A stretch of DNA of 44,503 nt. Origin: Bacteroidales bacterium H5. GTDB taxonomy: Bacteria; Bacteroidota; Bacteroidia; Bacteroidales; Muribaculaceae. A model generated the notes under the pieces. It searched no databases. It was not told where the DNA came from and worked only from the letters and a program-made list of their open reading frames with translations. Both the position numbers and the translations under genes were made by a program. Shown here piece by piece: positions 8,766 to 17,953 of the stretch (its first letter is position 1; each line of letters opens with the position of its first letter). The stretch lies in contig DAAQ01000025.1 in NCBI GenBank assembly GCA_001701225.1, positions 1 to 44,503 of the forward strand, in the 5' to 3' direction.

Positions 8766-11161
8766 TTGCGTATGCCTATATAATAAAGTGAACAGTTGTC
8801 GATGTTGAGCGTGAACCGCGAATAGCTCTTGACGATGCCGTAATACTCACGGAACTCTGTGGTGGCATAGAAAGGCAGGTCTACCTCCATGCCCTCCCTG
8901 AGCGGGGTGAGCACAGCGATGCTTCCGTTAGGTATTGTGCCGGGAGGGAGCAGTGTGGCACGTGTGTTGTAGGTGAAGCTCGGCATTATGATGGCGCCCG
9001 AGCCGAGATATGACGCGACCTTGAACGGTGTCGGGTCGTCGATATACCTGTCATAGCCGGGGATGTCGGCTATGCTGCCGTCATCGAGGATATTCTTCGA
9101 CCTCAGCACCCTCACCCGGCCGTGGGACGAGAGCTTTGGATTGGTTATCTGCCTGTCCCTGAACGAGCTGAAACATCCGAGCTCGAGACGCGAGATGAAA
9201 TCGTCGAAGAACCCGTTGCGGTATATCAGCCACAGACGGTCGTGATAGATATATCCCTGGGGATGCTCGTAGCTGCGCCCGTTGACAAAGTCGGTGACGC
9301 GCAACGTGCCGGTATGGCCGCTTGAGAAATGTATTGAAAGAATCTCGATGAAGACCTTGCGGAAATACCTGACACCGAAATCGCACACCGAGACTATCGG
9401 GAAATCCTGATACAGACGGCGCACGGCCTCGAAATCGTCGGCCATCAGGAAATTCTTGGGTATCACGCACACTATGTCGTCGGCATAGCCGTGAAACCGC
9501 ACCATGAACAGGGCGAACAGGTTCTTGGTCTTATATCTGTCGCCACGTATCTCCTTATATGGCTTGGCAGACTTGGCGTATGGAGGATTGGTGAAGATGT
9601 AGTCGTACCTTCCCTCGGGTTCGAACTCAAGGAAATCCGACACTATGAAATTGAGCCGAACATTGCACCCCAGCTCCAGCCGGGCCAGAGACTCTCGCAA
9701 CCGCTCCACCGTCGCGGGGTCTATCTCTACGGCGTCGACAGTTATCTCGTCACAATCCGAGAATAGCGAGCATACCTGCGGCAAGAATGCGCCGAGGCCC
9801 ACCGACGGCTCGAGGATGCGAACCGGGCCCGGACGCGGCACCACACTCCTCACGGCATTGAAGACCACGCTCTGAGGGGTATAAAACACGCCGTTCTTCT
9901 TGGCAGCGGCCTCCCCCTGCTCCTGTTCGAGCAGGAAAGTGTCTATATAGAAATTAGTGCGGTCAGGCTCGGGGGCGTTCCCGGCATAATATGCCTTGAC
10001 AAACTCCTCGAACGCGAGCATCGTCTTGATCTTGCCCGCTATGTCGTCTATGATATGGGTAGGCACCGCCTCGCCGATGCAACGGCGTATGTTGAGCTCG
10101 TGCGTCCTGAGATATTCCCCGGCATTATCCGCCGTGAGCTCATCGTCACGGTCAGACCACCTGAACGTGTCCGGGATAGTCATGAGCCTCATCAGCTCCC
10201 TGATACTCAACACTCTCGGGTCACGCGGATGTATGGTGTCCTGACTTGCAAGCTGGTCGTTGCGGGTGGCTATGCAGGCACATGGGCGGTCCCAGTAGAG
10301 GCGTCGGTACTTGTTGCCCATATACGCCCCCTTGAGTATCACCCGGTTGCCATAGCAGTCCATCTTATATGGCTTCGTCTCATCGGGATTCGAGAACGAG
10401 CTTTGCCCCTCGGCAAGATTCTCTATCCACGGCAGCATATAGTCGGGATAGGGACGTGCGAAATGGAGCGGATCGGCACCGTCGCGCTCGGCAAACCCGA
10501 GCGGCGCAAGGTCGCCGATGGCCTCGCGTACCGTTATCTCCCTGCACCGGGTGGGGAACAGATTGAGGGGCGATATGTTCAGCAGGCTCTTCTGTGTGCC
10601 GATGACAATGGTGCGCGGACGGCTCGACGGGACACCGTAATCCTTGAAATTTATTACCTTAGAGTAGATATTATACTCTTCGGCAAGATTCGAGTATATG
10701 CTGTCGCTGATGGTCATGTCGCAGCCCGTCATATCGGTGCAGACCGATTTCATGAAGGCGCGGACATTCTCGAACACAAACACCTTCGGCCTGATCTCCT
10801 TTATGAGCCTTATGGCCTCGACCACAAGCGAGTTGCGCACCTGTTCATTCTCAGATTTCTTATAGTTGACCGTCGACATCCCCTGGCACGGAGGTGTCGC
10901 GAACACGACATCCACCTGCTCCAGCCCCTCCTCGCGCTCCCAGCGCGCAATCTCCTCGCGGAGAGCCTGCCGCACGGCATCGGTGGTGATGTCACCCTCA
11001 ATATATCCCGACTCGCGGCGGCACTTGGCATTGGCCCGCTGCACGTCAAGCCTCACGGGCAGCAACTCATTGGTTGCCACGCACTCAAAACCGTTTTGCT
11101 TGAATCCGTAACACCCCACGCCTGCACTGCTGAAAAGACTTATGTAGGTGAGCCTCGACAT
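8762..11161 (-). CDS. Fused cytosine-5 / adenine-N6 DNA methyltransferase
   Basis: A 799-residue protein holding two complete methyltransferases. Residues 1-380 form a cytosine-5 enzyme: motif I LFSSAGVGCYGF (9-20), motif IV TPPCQGMS with catalytic C92, ENV at 131-133, RPRTIVIG (181-188) and a C-terminal GEAVPTHIIDDIA (363-375). Residues about 415-640 form an N6-adenine enzyme of the gamma type: GVFYTPQSVV (motif X, 424-433), ILEPSVGLGAFL (motif I, 449-460) and NPPY (525-528). Residues 640-799 are probably a target-recognition region. Two chemistries in one chain suit an asymmetric target in which one strand gets 5mC and the other 6mA, as in type IIS systems such as MnlI and HphI. It precedes and overlaps the HNH nuclease gene. 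Confidence 0.9.
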   Translation of the reverse strand: MSRLTYISLFSSAGVGCYGFKQNGFECVATNELLPVRLDVQRANAKCRRESGYIEGDITTDAVRQALREEIARWEREEGLEQVDVVFATPPCQGMSTVNYKKSENEQVRNSLVVEAIRLIKEIRPKVFVFENVRAFMKSVCTDMTGCDMTISDSIYSNLAEEYNIYSKVINFKDYGVPSSRPRTIVIGTQKSLLNISPLNLFPTRCREITVREAIGDLAPLGFAERDGADPLHFARPYPDYMLPWIENLAEGQSSFSNPDETKPYKMDCYGNRVILKGAYMGNKYRRLYWDRPCACIATRNDQLASQDTIHPRDPRVLSIRELMRLMTIPDTFRWSDRDDELTADNAGEYLRTHELNIRRCIGEAVPTHIIDDIAGKIKTMLAFEEFVKAYYAGNAPEPDRTNFYIDTFLLEQEQGEAAAKKNGVFYTPQSVVFNAVRSVVPRPGPVRILEPSVGLGAFLPQVCSLFSDCDEITVDAVEIDPATVERLRESLARLELGCNVRLNFIVSDFLEFEPEGRYDYIFTNPPYAKSAKPYKEIRGDRYKTKNLFALFMVRFHGYADDIVCVIPKNFLMADDFEAVRRLYQDFPIVSVCDFGVRYFRKVFIEILSIHFSSGHTGTLRVTDFVNGRSYEHPQGYIYHDRLWLIYRNGFFDDFISRLELGCFSSFRDRQITNPKLSSHGRVRVLRSKNILDDGSIADIPGYDRYIDDPTPFKVASYLGSGAIIMPSFTYNTRATLLPPGTIPNGSIAVLTPLREGMEVDLPFYATTEFREYYGIVKSYSRFTLNIDNCSLYYIGIRK

Positions 11162-11168
11162 ATCAGTA

Positions 11169-11176
11169 CAAAATTA
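11169..11176 (-). promoter_or_regulatory. Promoter of the restriction-modification operon, apparently leaderless
   Basis: The minus strand reads TAATTTTG, then seven bases (TACTGAT), then the ATG of the methyltransferase gene. With the usual distance from -7 element to start site, transcription would begin at or next to the A of the ATG. Motif I of the methyltransferase begins at residue 9, so the start codon cannot lie much further downstream. Confidence 0.5.
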
Positions 11177-11262
11177 CAAATTTTCTCCGACACAACAGCC
11201 ACCCCTCCCCGGATAAATCTCTGATCGCCCGTCAGGATAGGCACCATCCACCTGATTCAGCG

Positions 11263-13746
11263 TCACTCGGCCATGAAGGTGTGGGTCTTTTTGAGGGTGG
11301 GGGTGGTGAGACGGACTTTGACGGGGCCGGGGGTATGGGTGGCGCGGATTATGACCTGCATGCGTCCGTTGCGCATCTTCTTCGTGTCGACGCCCTCGAA
11401 CAGCAGTTCCGTATAGTGGTCGGCATCGTCAAGCGCCAGCAGCGTTCCCGCACCCTCGACCGAAACGGTCAGCTCTTCGGCAAACCCAGGCACGCGGTTC
11501 CCCTTGCGGTCGACAGTGGTCACATCCAGATACATCAGGTCACGGCCATCGGCGGCCATTACGCGCTTCGACTGTGTGACAGCGAGTGATGACGGGCGAC
11601 CCGCGGTATGCATCACATGCTCCGCTATGGCCTTCCCCTCCTCGTCGAGTACCACAGCCTTGATTTCTCCGCCGCGGCCATATTCTATGCCGTCCCATTC
11701 CACAATGTTGCGGCGGCGGTTCTCGACAGCGTCATTACGGCGTATGCCCCGGCTCTTGCCGTTGACAATAAGCTCTACCGCCGCGGCATTGGTATAGGTA
11801 ACAACCTTGAGCACCGAGCCTTCGGGAAAATTCCAGTGGTCAGTCACTCCTTCGCGGCCTACATTCACATCGTTCCAACTCACCGTCTCACCGCCGTCCG
11901 GCGCGATGACTCCGATTCTGACCGTAGGGACATCGGGCATGAAGGCCGACTTGACGAGCCATGCCTGAGGATAGGGATTGAGCGTGTGGTCGAAGAACGA
12001 GAAATTCCAACCCTTCTTGGGCCATCCGTTAGACTCACCCCAATACTCGATTGAGCCCCAGTATGATATGCCCACAGTGCGGTCGCGGTCCATGTTATAG
12101 TACGGCTCGAGCAGTGCCGAGGTCTCGGCCTCGCTCTGGAAGAGTATCAGATTGGGCCGGCGGCGCATATATTCGTCATAGACTGCAGACTGATAGTTGA
12201 ACGAGGCAATCTCAGTGGCGCAGGCCAGCTCGGGGGGATCGAGATGGGTGAGCCATGCCGAATCCTTGCGCGCTATGCCACCCGAACGGGCCGGGAACAT
12301 GGCCACGGTGGTCTTGCGCGTGGGGTCGAAACGCTTGACGAGGGTGTCGAATATGCGGTATGTCGTCACCCCATAGTCGTTGAGCCCCTTGAATCCGGCC
12401 CAGTCCTCGCGTATCTGCAGCTCGTTGCCGAGGCTCCACATCACGACGCTTGGCGAATTGCGGTCGCGCTTTATCCACTCGGGTATGAGTGTGTACCATA
12501 TCTCGGTGAAGGGTCGCCGTCCGGCCCAGTAGTCCCTGTCGCTCCATTTGTCTATGAGCTCGTCGATGACCAGCATCCCCACACGGTCGGCAATACGGGT
12601 GAAGCTCTCGCTGTATGGATTGTGCGAGCAGCGTATGGCGTTATATCCGAACTCCTTCAGCCGCAGCATCATCCGCTCGATGGCGGCATCGTATGAGGCC
12701 GCACCGAGAGCCCCCATGTCATGGTGACCCGAGTTGCCCTTGATGAAGAATTTCTTTCCATTGAGCCTGAATCCGTATTCGGGCGAGAACTCCAGCCTGC
12801 GTATGCCGAAACTCTCGCGCACGCTGTCGACGGTCTCACCTCCGGCCACGAGCCTGACATCAGCCGAATAGAGCACGGGGGTATCGGGGCTCCACAGCTC
12901 AGGCTCCAGCACCTCTACCGCGGGCATCCTCACCTCGACGGTCTGATGCTTGTCGTTCTCGGGCATGGGCGCCGACACGGATGCAATCTTACTGCCGTCG
13001 GGAGCATAGACCGTGGCCACGGCCTCCACTCCGGCACCGCGCCATCCGTTGACCTCTACCGATATGCCCACGTCGGCACGGTCGAGGCTGTCACCGACCT
13101 CGGGGAAGATGAACACGCCATGACGCGCTATCTGCGTGGGATTCCTGACACTGAGATACACATCGCGGAACAGTCCCCCGCCCGTGTACCAGCGCGAACC
13201 TTTCTCCGTCCCTGTCGAGGCATAGACCGCGACGACATTATCTCCGTCATAGTCGAGATAGCGCGACAGCGGAGCCTCGAAACCTACATAGCCATAGTCT
13301 GTCGAGGCCACCTTATGGCCGTTGAGATAGACATCTCCATAATACATAAGTCCCCCGAAATCGAGCGCCACGTCAAGTCCGCGCCATGTCGGGTCGGCAC
13401 GGAACGACTTGCGGTACCACCCCTCGGCCATCGGCTTGAATCCACGCGCCTTGCTCCCCTGCTCTATCCACGGCAGTCCGAACTGGAAATCGTGCGGCAG
13501 GTCCACAGTCCGCCACGAGGAGTCATCAAGTCCCGGCGCCGCAAAATCTGTATCTGCGGTGCGGCTGCTGTCGGTGACCAGCATGAACCTCCAGCCGTCA
13601 TTGAACGGTATACGGCGCATATCCGCAATCTCGGCAAAAGGACGGTTGGTGGCCCGCGCCGACTCCTTGTGTTCCTGATACTGGGCCGACACACCCGACG
13701 GCAACGACATGACGATAGCAAAAAGGAGAAGAAGTTTCCGTAGCAT
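11263..13746 (-). CDS. Exported GH2 family glycoside hydrolase (beta-galactosidase-like)
   Basis: An 827-residue exported enzyme with an N-terminal signal peptide (MLRKLLLLFAIVMSLPSGVSA). It follows the GH2 plan: sugar-binding jelly roll (about 45-205, including LPHDF and GGLFRDVYL), Ig-like domain, TIM barrel (KGNSGHHDMGALG and FGYNAIRCSHNPY), then DUF4982-type and further beta domains at the C-terminus. The catalytic acid/base is probably E442 in SLGNELQ; the nucleophile is probably E539 in FQSEAETS. Substrate is likely a beta-galactoside or related plant or host glycan in the periplasm or at the cell surface; specificity cannot be read. It is transcribed alone, divergent from the receptor-phosphatase operon, with which it may share the repeats at 13814-13864. 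Confidence 0.88.
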   Translation of the reverse strand: MLRKLLLLFAIVMSLPSGVSAQYQEHKESARATNRPFAEIADMRRIPFNDGWRFMLVTDSSRTADTDFAAPGLDDSSWRTVDLPHDFQFGLPWIEQGSKARGFKPMAEGWYRKSFRADPTWRGLDVALDFGGLMYYGDVYLNGHKVASTDYGYVGFEAPLSRYLDYDGDNVVAVYASTGTEKGSRWYTGGGLFRDVYLSVRNPTQIARHGVFIFPEVGDSLDRADVGISVEVNGWRGAGVEAVATVYAPDGSKIASVSAPMPENDKHQTVEVRMPAVEVLEPELWSPDTPVLYSADVRLVAGGETVDSVRESFGIRRLEFSPEYGFRLNGKKFFIKGNSGHHDMGALGAASYDAAIERMMLRLKEFGYNAIRCSHNPYSESFTRIADRVGMLVIDELIDKWSDRDYWAGRRPFTEIWYTLIPEWIKRDRNSPSVVMWSLGNELQIREDWAGFKGLNDYGVTTYRIFDTLVKRFDPTRKTTVAMFPARSGGIARKDSAWLTHLDPPELACATEIASFNYQSAVYDEYMRRRPNLILFQSEAETSALLEPYYNMDRDRTVGISYWGSIEYWGESNGWPKKGWNFSFFDHTLNPYPQAWLVKSAFMPDVPTVRIGVIAPDGGETVSWNDVNVGREGVTDHWNFPEGSVLKVVTYTNAAAVELIVNGKSRGIRRNDAVENRRRNIVEWDGIEYGRGGEIKAVVLDEEGKAIAEHVMHTAGRPSSLAVTQSKRVMAADGRDLMYLDVTTVDRKGNRVPGFAEELTVSVEGAGTLLALDDADHYTELLFEGVDTKKMRNGRMQVIIRATHTPGPVKVRLTTPTLKKTHTFMAE

Positions 13747-13774
13747 AGGATTTCAGGTTATGGTTTCACGACTG

Positions 13775-13782
13775 CAAAATTA
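13775..13782 (-). promoter_or_regulatory. Promoter -7 element of the GH2 gene
   Basis: The minus strand reads TAATTTTG, 28 bases upstream of the ATG at 13746. The TGTCAT repeats at 13814-13864 lie upstream of it, where an activator would bind. Confidence 0.6.
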
Positions 13783-13813
13783 ATAAAAATACACCCGCGC
13801 GATTCATGAAAAT

Positions 13814-13864
13814 ATGTCATTCGGGATGTCATTTCCATCATACATGACACGGAAAATGTCATTT
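13814..13864. promoter_or_regulatory. TGTCAT repeat cluster, candidate Pho-box-like operator
   Basis: ATGTCATT occurs at 13814-13821, 13826-13833 and 13856-13863 on the plus strand, the first two exactly 12 bases apart. An inverted copy of the core (ATGACA) is at 13844-13849. The enterobacterial PhoB box consists of TGTCA-type direct repeats 11 bases apart. The cluster lies between the GH2 and receptor promoters, and the receptor operon includes a phosphatase. Regulation by phosphate is an inference. Confidence 0.45.
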
Positions 13865-13910
13865 CACAAAAACTCAACAAATATGAAAAGATGATGAAAC
13901 AATAATTGGG

Positions 13911-13918
13911 GAATTTTG
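13911..13918 (+). promoter_or_regulatory. Promoter -7 element of the receptor-phosphatase operon
   Basis: GAATTTTG departs from TAnnTTTG only at the first base. It lies 28 bases before the GTG start at 13947, so the transcript would start near 13925. Confidence 0.45.
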
Positions 13919-13946
13919 CAGCGAGAAAACACTAAACACAGACACA

Positions 13947-16697
13947 GTGAAAAAAACAGTCTCATTCATCGCGTTACTGCTCGCCTCAGGACTGACCGCC
14001 ATGGCTGCAGAAAACCAGACGGGCACCTTGCTCAAGGGCCGGATACTCGACAACGAGATGAACCCGCTGCCCGGAGCCGTAGTCAGGCTCGACGGCGACC
14101 GCCACACCGCAGTCTCGGATGCCGAGGGTTTCTACTCATTCGCCAACCTCAGTTCCGGCAACCACCGCCTGCAGGTATCCTACATCGGATTTGCACCGAT
14201 AGACAGGGCGGTGCTCATCGCCGCGGCGGGTGTCACCGAGGATGTTGTCATGTCCGACACCTCAAACCGTCTCGACGAGGTGGTGGTGACGGGAGTATTC
14301 TCGGGCCAGCAGAGGGCCATCAACGCACAGCGCAGCAACGTCGGGGTCACCAACGTTGTCTCGGCCGACCAGATAGGCAAATTTCCCGACTCGAACATCG
14401 GGGACGCCCTCAAGCGCATCAGCGGCATCAACGTGCAGTATGACCAAGGAGAAGCCCGGTTCGGACAGGTGCGCGGAACTCCCGCCGAGTTCAGCTCGGT
14501 GACGGTCAACGGCTCGAGAATCCCGTCGGCCGAGGGTGACATACGCAATGTACAGCTCGACCTCATCCCCTCGGACATGATCCAGACCATCGAGGTCAGC
14601 AAGACCCTCACCCCCGACCAGGACGGCGACGCCATCGGAGGCTCCATAAACCTCGTGACCAAGAACTCGCCGCGCAGGTTCACTCTCGCCGCCACAGCCG
14701 GGACAGGATACAACTGGATAAGCCGCAAGGCGCAGATGAATTTCGGCTTCACGGCGGGCAACCGGTTTTTCGGTGACCGTCTCGGGGTGATGGTGGCCGC
14801 ATCATACAACAATGCTCCCGCGGGGTCATACGACACCGAATTTCTTTGGGAGAAGGATGACAACGGCAACACCTATATAAACGACTATCAGATACGCCGC
14901 TATTATGTGACACGCGAGCGACAGAGCTATTCGCTGTCACTCGACTGGAAATTCAACGATTTCAACAAAATCTGGTTCAAAGGGATATTCAACAACCGCA
15001 ACGACTGGGAGAACCGATACCGCACTACGCTCAAGGATATAACTCCCGACGGGAAGGCCGACGTGCGCGTGCAGACCAAAGGAGGCTCAGATGACGAGCG
15101 TAACGCCCGTCTCGAACGTCAACGCACCATGGACTTCACCATCGGAGGCGAGAACAGGCTCGGCATCTTCGGCATAGACTGGAAACTGGGATACGCCCGC
15201 GCTTCAGAAGAGAGGCCCAACGAGCGTTATATCGACTATCGCCTCAAATCCCAGAAATTCAGTTTCGATCTCTCCAATCCGCGCGAGCCGTTCGCCACTC
15301 CGCTCGAAGGGTCGGTGATGACACTCGACGACAGCTTCTCGCTCAAGGAACTGACACAGCAACAGGAAGACATAGTGGAACGCGATCTCAAGGCTGCCGT
15401 CGATTTCAAGGCCGCACTGAGCGACAGGTCGAAAATCAAGTTCGGATTCAAGTTTGTCAACAAGACCAAAGACAAGGAGATAGACTACTATGAATACACA
15501 CCGCTCGACAAGAAATCCTTCAACGCAGACGCATTCTCGCACACCGTCGACCAGAACACATCGCGCTTCATGCCCTCGGCACGCTATCAGCCCGGAATAT
15601 TCGTCGACAAGCAGTTTCTCGGCTCCCTGCGGCTCGATGACCCGGACATGTTCAAGTGCGAACAGGTGCCCGAGGAACTTGCGGGAAACTATCATGCCCG
15701 CGAGAACGTGACATCGGGATATGTGCGCATCGACTCGCGCCTGTCAGACAACCTCAACTTCAGCGGGGGCCTGCGTGTAGAGAACACCTCACTGCGCTAT
15801 ATCGGCCGGGTGTACGACGACGAGAGCGCCACCGTCTCCCCCACCGCACCTCACAGCTCGAGCTATGTCAATTTCCTCCCCTCGCTCATCCTGAAATGGG
15901 AGGTTGACAAGGGGCTCCTCGTCCGTGCCGGATACAACCAGTCCATCTCCCGACCCAAATACTCGGCCCTCGTCCCCGGCATGAACATCAGCCGCAGCGA
16001 CAACGAGATAAAGATTGGCAATCCCGGCCTCAAGGCCACCCTCTCGCATAACCTCGACCTCAATGCCGAATATTACTGGGAATCGGTAGGCCTCGTCTCG
16101 GCCGGAATCTTCTACAAACGCATCGAGGGATTCATTGTCGACGAGGTGGCATATAACAAGGAGTACGAGGGGAACCTCTGGACCAAGCTCACACAGCCCA
16201 AGAACGCAGGCAACGCCAACATATTCGGCATCGAGGCCGCATGGCAGCGCGATTTCGGGTTCATCACACCCGCCATGAAATGCCTCGGGCTCTATGCGAC
16301 ATACACCTACACCCGCTCGCGCGTCACAGACTTCAATTTCGAGGGACGCGAGGACGAGAAAGGCCTCAGCCTCCCCGGCTCACCCGAACATACCGCCAAC
16401 CTCTCGCTCTATTTCGAGAAGCACAGTCTGTCGGCCCGTCTGTCGCTCAACTACGCCTCATCGTTCATCGACGAGATGGGAGCCTCCCGATTCTACGACC
16501 GCTATTATGACGCCGTGAAATACATGGACCTCAACGTCAGCTACACCTTCGGGCGGCGCACACGGTTCACACTGTTTGCCGACTGCACCAACCTGCTCAA
16601 CCAGCCACTGCGATACTACCAGGGGAGCAAGGAGTACACCATGCAACAGGAATATTATGGCGTGAAACTTAACGGAGGACTCAAGGTAACATTCTAA
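13947..16697 (+). CDS. TonB-dependent outer-membrane receptor (TIGR01782-like)
   Basis: A 916-residue outer-membrane importer starting at GTG; the start is fixed by the signal peptide that follows (MKKTVSFIALLLASGLTAMA). A carboxypeptidase-regulatory-like domain follows (about 27-100), then a TonB box-like DEVVVTG, a plug domain (about 115-235; GKFPDSNIGDALKRISGINV, ending GGSINLVTK), and a beta-barrel ending in the aromatic-rich YYGVKLNGGLKVTF. The plug resembles the TonB-Xanth-Caul group rather than SusC, and no SusD partner is present. It is 15 bases from a phosphatase gene, so import of a phosphorylated or phosphate-releasing substrate is plausible. The TGTCAT repeats upstream hint at phosphate control. 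Confidence 0.88.
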   Translation: MKKTVSFIALLLASGLTAMAAENQTGTLLKGRILDNEMNPLPGAVVRLDGDRHTAVSDAEGFYSFANLSSGNHRLQVSYIGFAPIDRAVLIAAAGVTEDVVMSDTSNRLDEVVVTGVFSGQQRAINAQRSNVGVTNVVSADQIGKFPDSNIGDALKRISGINVQYDQGEARFGQVRGTPAEFSSVTVNGSRIPSAEGDIRNVQLDLIPSDMIQTIEVSKTLTPDQDGDAIGGSINLVTKNSPRRFTLAATAGTGYNWISRKAQMNFGFTAGNRFFGDRLGVMVAASYNNAPAGSYDTEFLWEKDDNGNTYINDYQIRRYYVTRERQSYSLSLDWKFNDFNKIWFKGIFNNRNDWENRYRTTLKDITPDGKADVRVQTKGGSDDERNARLERQRTMDFTIGGENRLGIFGIDWKLGYARASEERPNERYIDYRLKSQKFSFDLSNPREPFATPLEGSVMTLDDSFSLKELTQQQEDIVERDLKAAVDFKAALSDRSKIKFGFKFVNKTKDKEIDYYEYTPLDKKSFNADAFSHTVDQNTSRFMPSARYQPGIFVDKQFLGSLRLDDPDMFKCEQVPEELAGNYHARENVTSGYVRIDSRLSDNLNFSGGLRVENTSLRYIGRVYDDESATVSPTAPHSSSYVNFLPSLILKWEVDKGLLVRAGYNQSISRPKYSALVPGMNISRSDNEIKIGNPGLKATLSHNLDLNAEYYWESVGLVSAGIFYKRIEGFIVDEVAYNKEYEGNLWTKLTQPKNAGNANIFGIEAAWQRDFGFITPAMKCLGLYATYTYTRSRVTDFNFEGREDEKGLSLPGSPEHTANLSLYFEKHSLSARLSLNYASSFIDEMGASRFYDRYYDAVKYMDLNVSYTFGRRTRFTLFADCTNLLNQPLRYYQGSKEYTMQQEYYGVKLNGGLKVTF

Positions 16698-16712
16698 ACA
16701 CAGATCTAAGAT

Positions 16713-17636
16713 ATGATTCGCAAACTGATTCTCGCGGCGACAACCCTATTCACGGCACTGGCCGCACCTGCACAGAATGAGATTTCAAAGGGAGACATCA
16801 ACCTGCTCGTGGTCTCCGACCTCGGACGAAACGGCTATTACGACCAGAAGAAAGTGGCCGCTACCATGGGTGAGGTGGCCGACAACATCGGGCCCGACGC
16901 GGTACTCGCACTCGGCGACACCCACCACTACGAGGGTGTGCAGAGCGTCAGCGACCCGCTCTGGATGACAAACTATGAGCTCATATACTCACACCCCGAG
17001 CTCATGGTCGACTGGTATCCCATCTGCGGAAACCATGAATACCGGGGCAATACACAGGCCGTACTCGACTACTCTGAGGTATCGCGCCGCTGGGAGATGC
17101 CCGCACGCTATTACAGCAAGACCTTCAGCGACGGCGGCACATCATTGAAGGTAGTCTTCATCGACACCACTCCCCTCATCGACAAATACCGCAAGAAGAC
17201 CGACACCTATCCCGACGCGGCCTCGCAGGATGCCGAGGCACAGTTGCAATGGCTCGACAGGACACTCTCCGACGCCACCGAGGACTGGACTGTCGTGGTG
17301 GGCCACCATCCCATCTACGCCGACACGGACAAATCGGAGTCCGAGCGCACCGACATGCAGAAAAGGGTCGACACTATACTGCGCCGCCACAAGGTAGACA
17401 TGTATATCTGCGGCCACATCCACAACTTCCAGCACATCAGGCGTCCCGGCTCGCAGACCGATTATGTCGTCAACACCTCGGGCTCCCGCAGCCGCAAACC
17501 AGCCGCGACAGAGGGCACCGTCTACTGCAGCGACGCCACAGGCTTCTCCGTCCTCACCGCCGACTCCCGCCACCTCCGCCTCAACATGCTCGACAGCGAC
17601 GGCCACCTCCTCCACACCATCCGACACGACAAGTAA
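16713..17636 (+). CDS. Exported acid phosphatase-like metallophosphoesterase (TRAP/ACP5-like)
   Basis: A 307-residue calcineurin-fold phosphoesterase with a signal peptide (about 1-20). All five family blocks are present: SDLG (35-38), GDTHHY (68-73), GNHEYRGN (106-113), VVGHHPIY and GHIHNFQH. The spacing and the RRWEMPARYY segment resemble tartrate-resistant purple acid phosphatases. The tyrosine that normally binds ferric iron in GDxxY is replaced by H72 (tyrosine follows at 73), so a different metal centre is possible. It probably releases phosphate from organic esters in the periplasm. It follows the TonB-dependent receptor by 15 bases and ends at the terminator 17673-17697. Confidence 0.87.
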   Translation: MIRKLILAATTLFTALAAPAQNEISKGDINLLVVSDLGRNGYYDQKKVAATMGEVADNIGPDAVLALGDTHHYEGVQSVSDPLWMTNYELIYSHPELMVDWYPICGNHEYRGNTQAVLDYSEVSRRWEMPARYYSKTFSDGGTSLKVVFIDTTPLIDKYRKKTDTYPDAASQDAEAQLQWLDRTLSDATEDWTVVVGHHPIYADTDKSESERTDMQKRVDTILRRHKVDMYICGHIHNFQHIRRPGSQTDYVVNTSGSRSRKPAATEGTVYCSDATGFSVLTADSRHLRLNMLDSDGHLLHTIRHDK

Positions 17637-17672
17637 TATACATAGCAGGAGGACTAATCATTATCACCTGCG

Positions 17673-17697
17673 GCCCCGCTTCATGCGGGGCTTTTTT
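17673..17697 (+). terminator. Rho-independent terminator of the receptor-phosphatase operon
   Basis: GCCCCGC (17673-17679) pairs perfectly with GCGGGGC (17685-17691) and is followed directly by six T residues. Confidence 0.9.
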
Positions 17698-17703
17698 CAA
17701 TGA

Positions 17704-17750
17704 GAAATGAGGACTTAGAAAAAGCTAAGCCTCTTCTAATTCCTCATTTC
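17704..17750. repeat. AATGAGGAATTAG-family inverted repeat
   Basis: A 17-base arm (17704-17720) beginning GAAATGAGGA is inversely repeated at 17734-17750 with one mismatch. The sequence belongs to the AATGAGGAATTAG family also seen at 5128-5531, about 30775-30801 and 44182-44400. It follows the terminator directly; the rest of the gap to 17953 is A+T-rich and holds only the promoter at 17857-17864. Confidence 0.7.
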
Positions 17751-17856
17751 TACGCCCTGCGGATGCAGAGCTACAATCTACAACACGATAATCGAAAATT
17801 ACTAATATCCTTAAAATCCACTTACTATTTATGACATACTATTTCTAATTTTTTCT

Positions 17857-17864
17857 TAACTTTG
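17857..17864 (+). promoter_or_regulatory. Promoter -7 element of the orphan gene
   Basis: TAACTTTG, an exact TAnnTTTG match followed by CAC, about 90 bases before the ATG at 17954. It shows that the A+T-rich gene has its own host-type promoter. Confidence 0.6.
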
Positions 17865-17953
17865 CACGGAAAACATCTTAAGTTACTCACTCCTTATTAC
17901 CAGGAAGAATCTTAATAGAAATTCTTATTTCGCATACCTAATTCTCTTTAATT

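Noticed and set aside
10055..11224. A 389-codon open frame antisense to the fused methyltransferase
   Set aside because: The minus-strand gene has clear catalytic motifs over the same region; the antisense frame has none.
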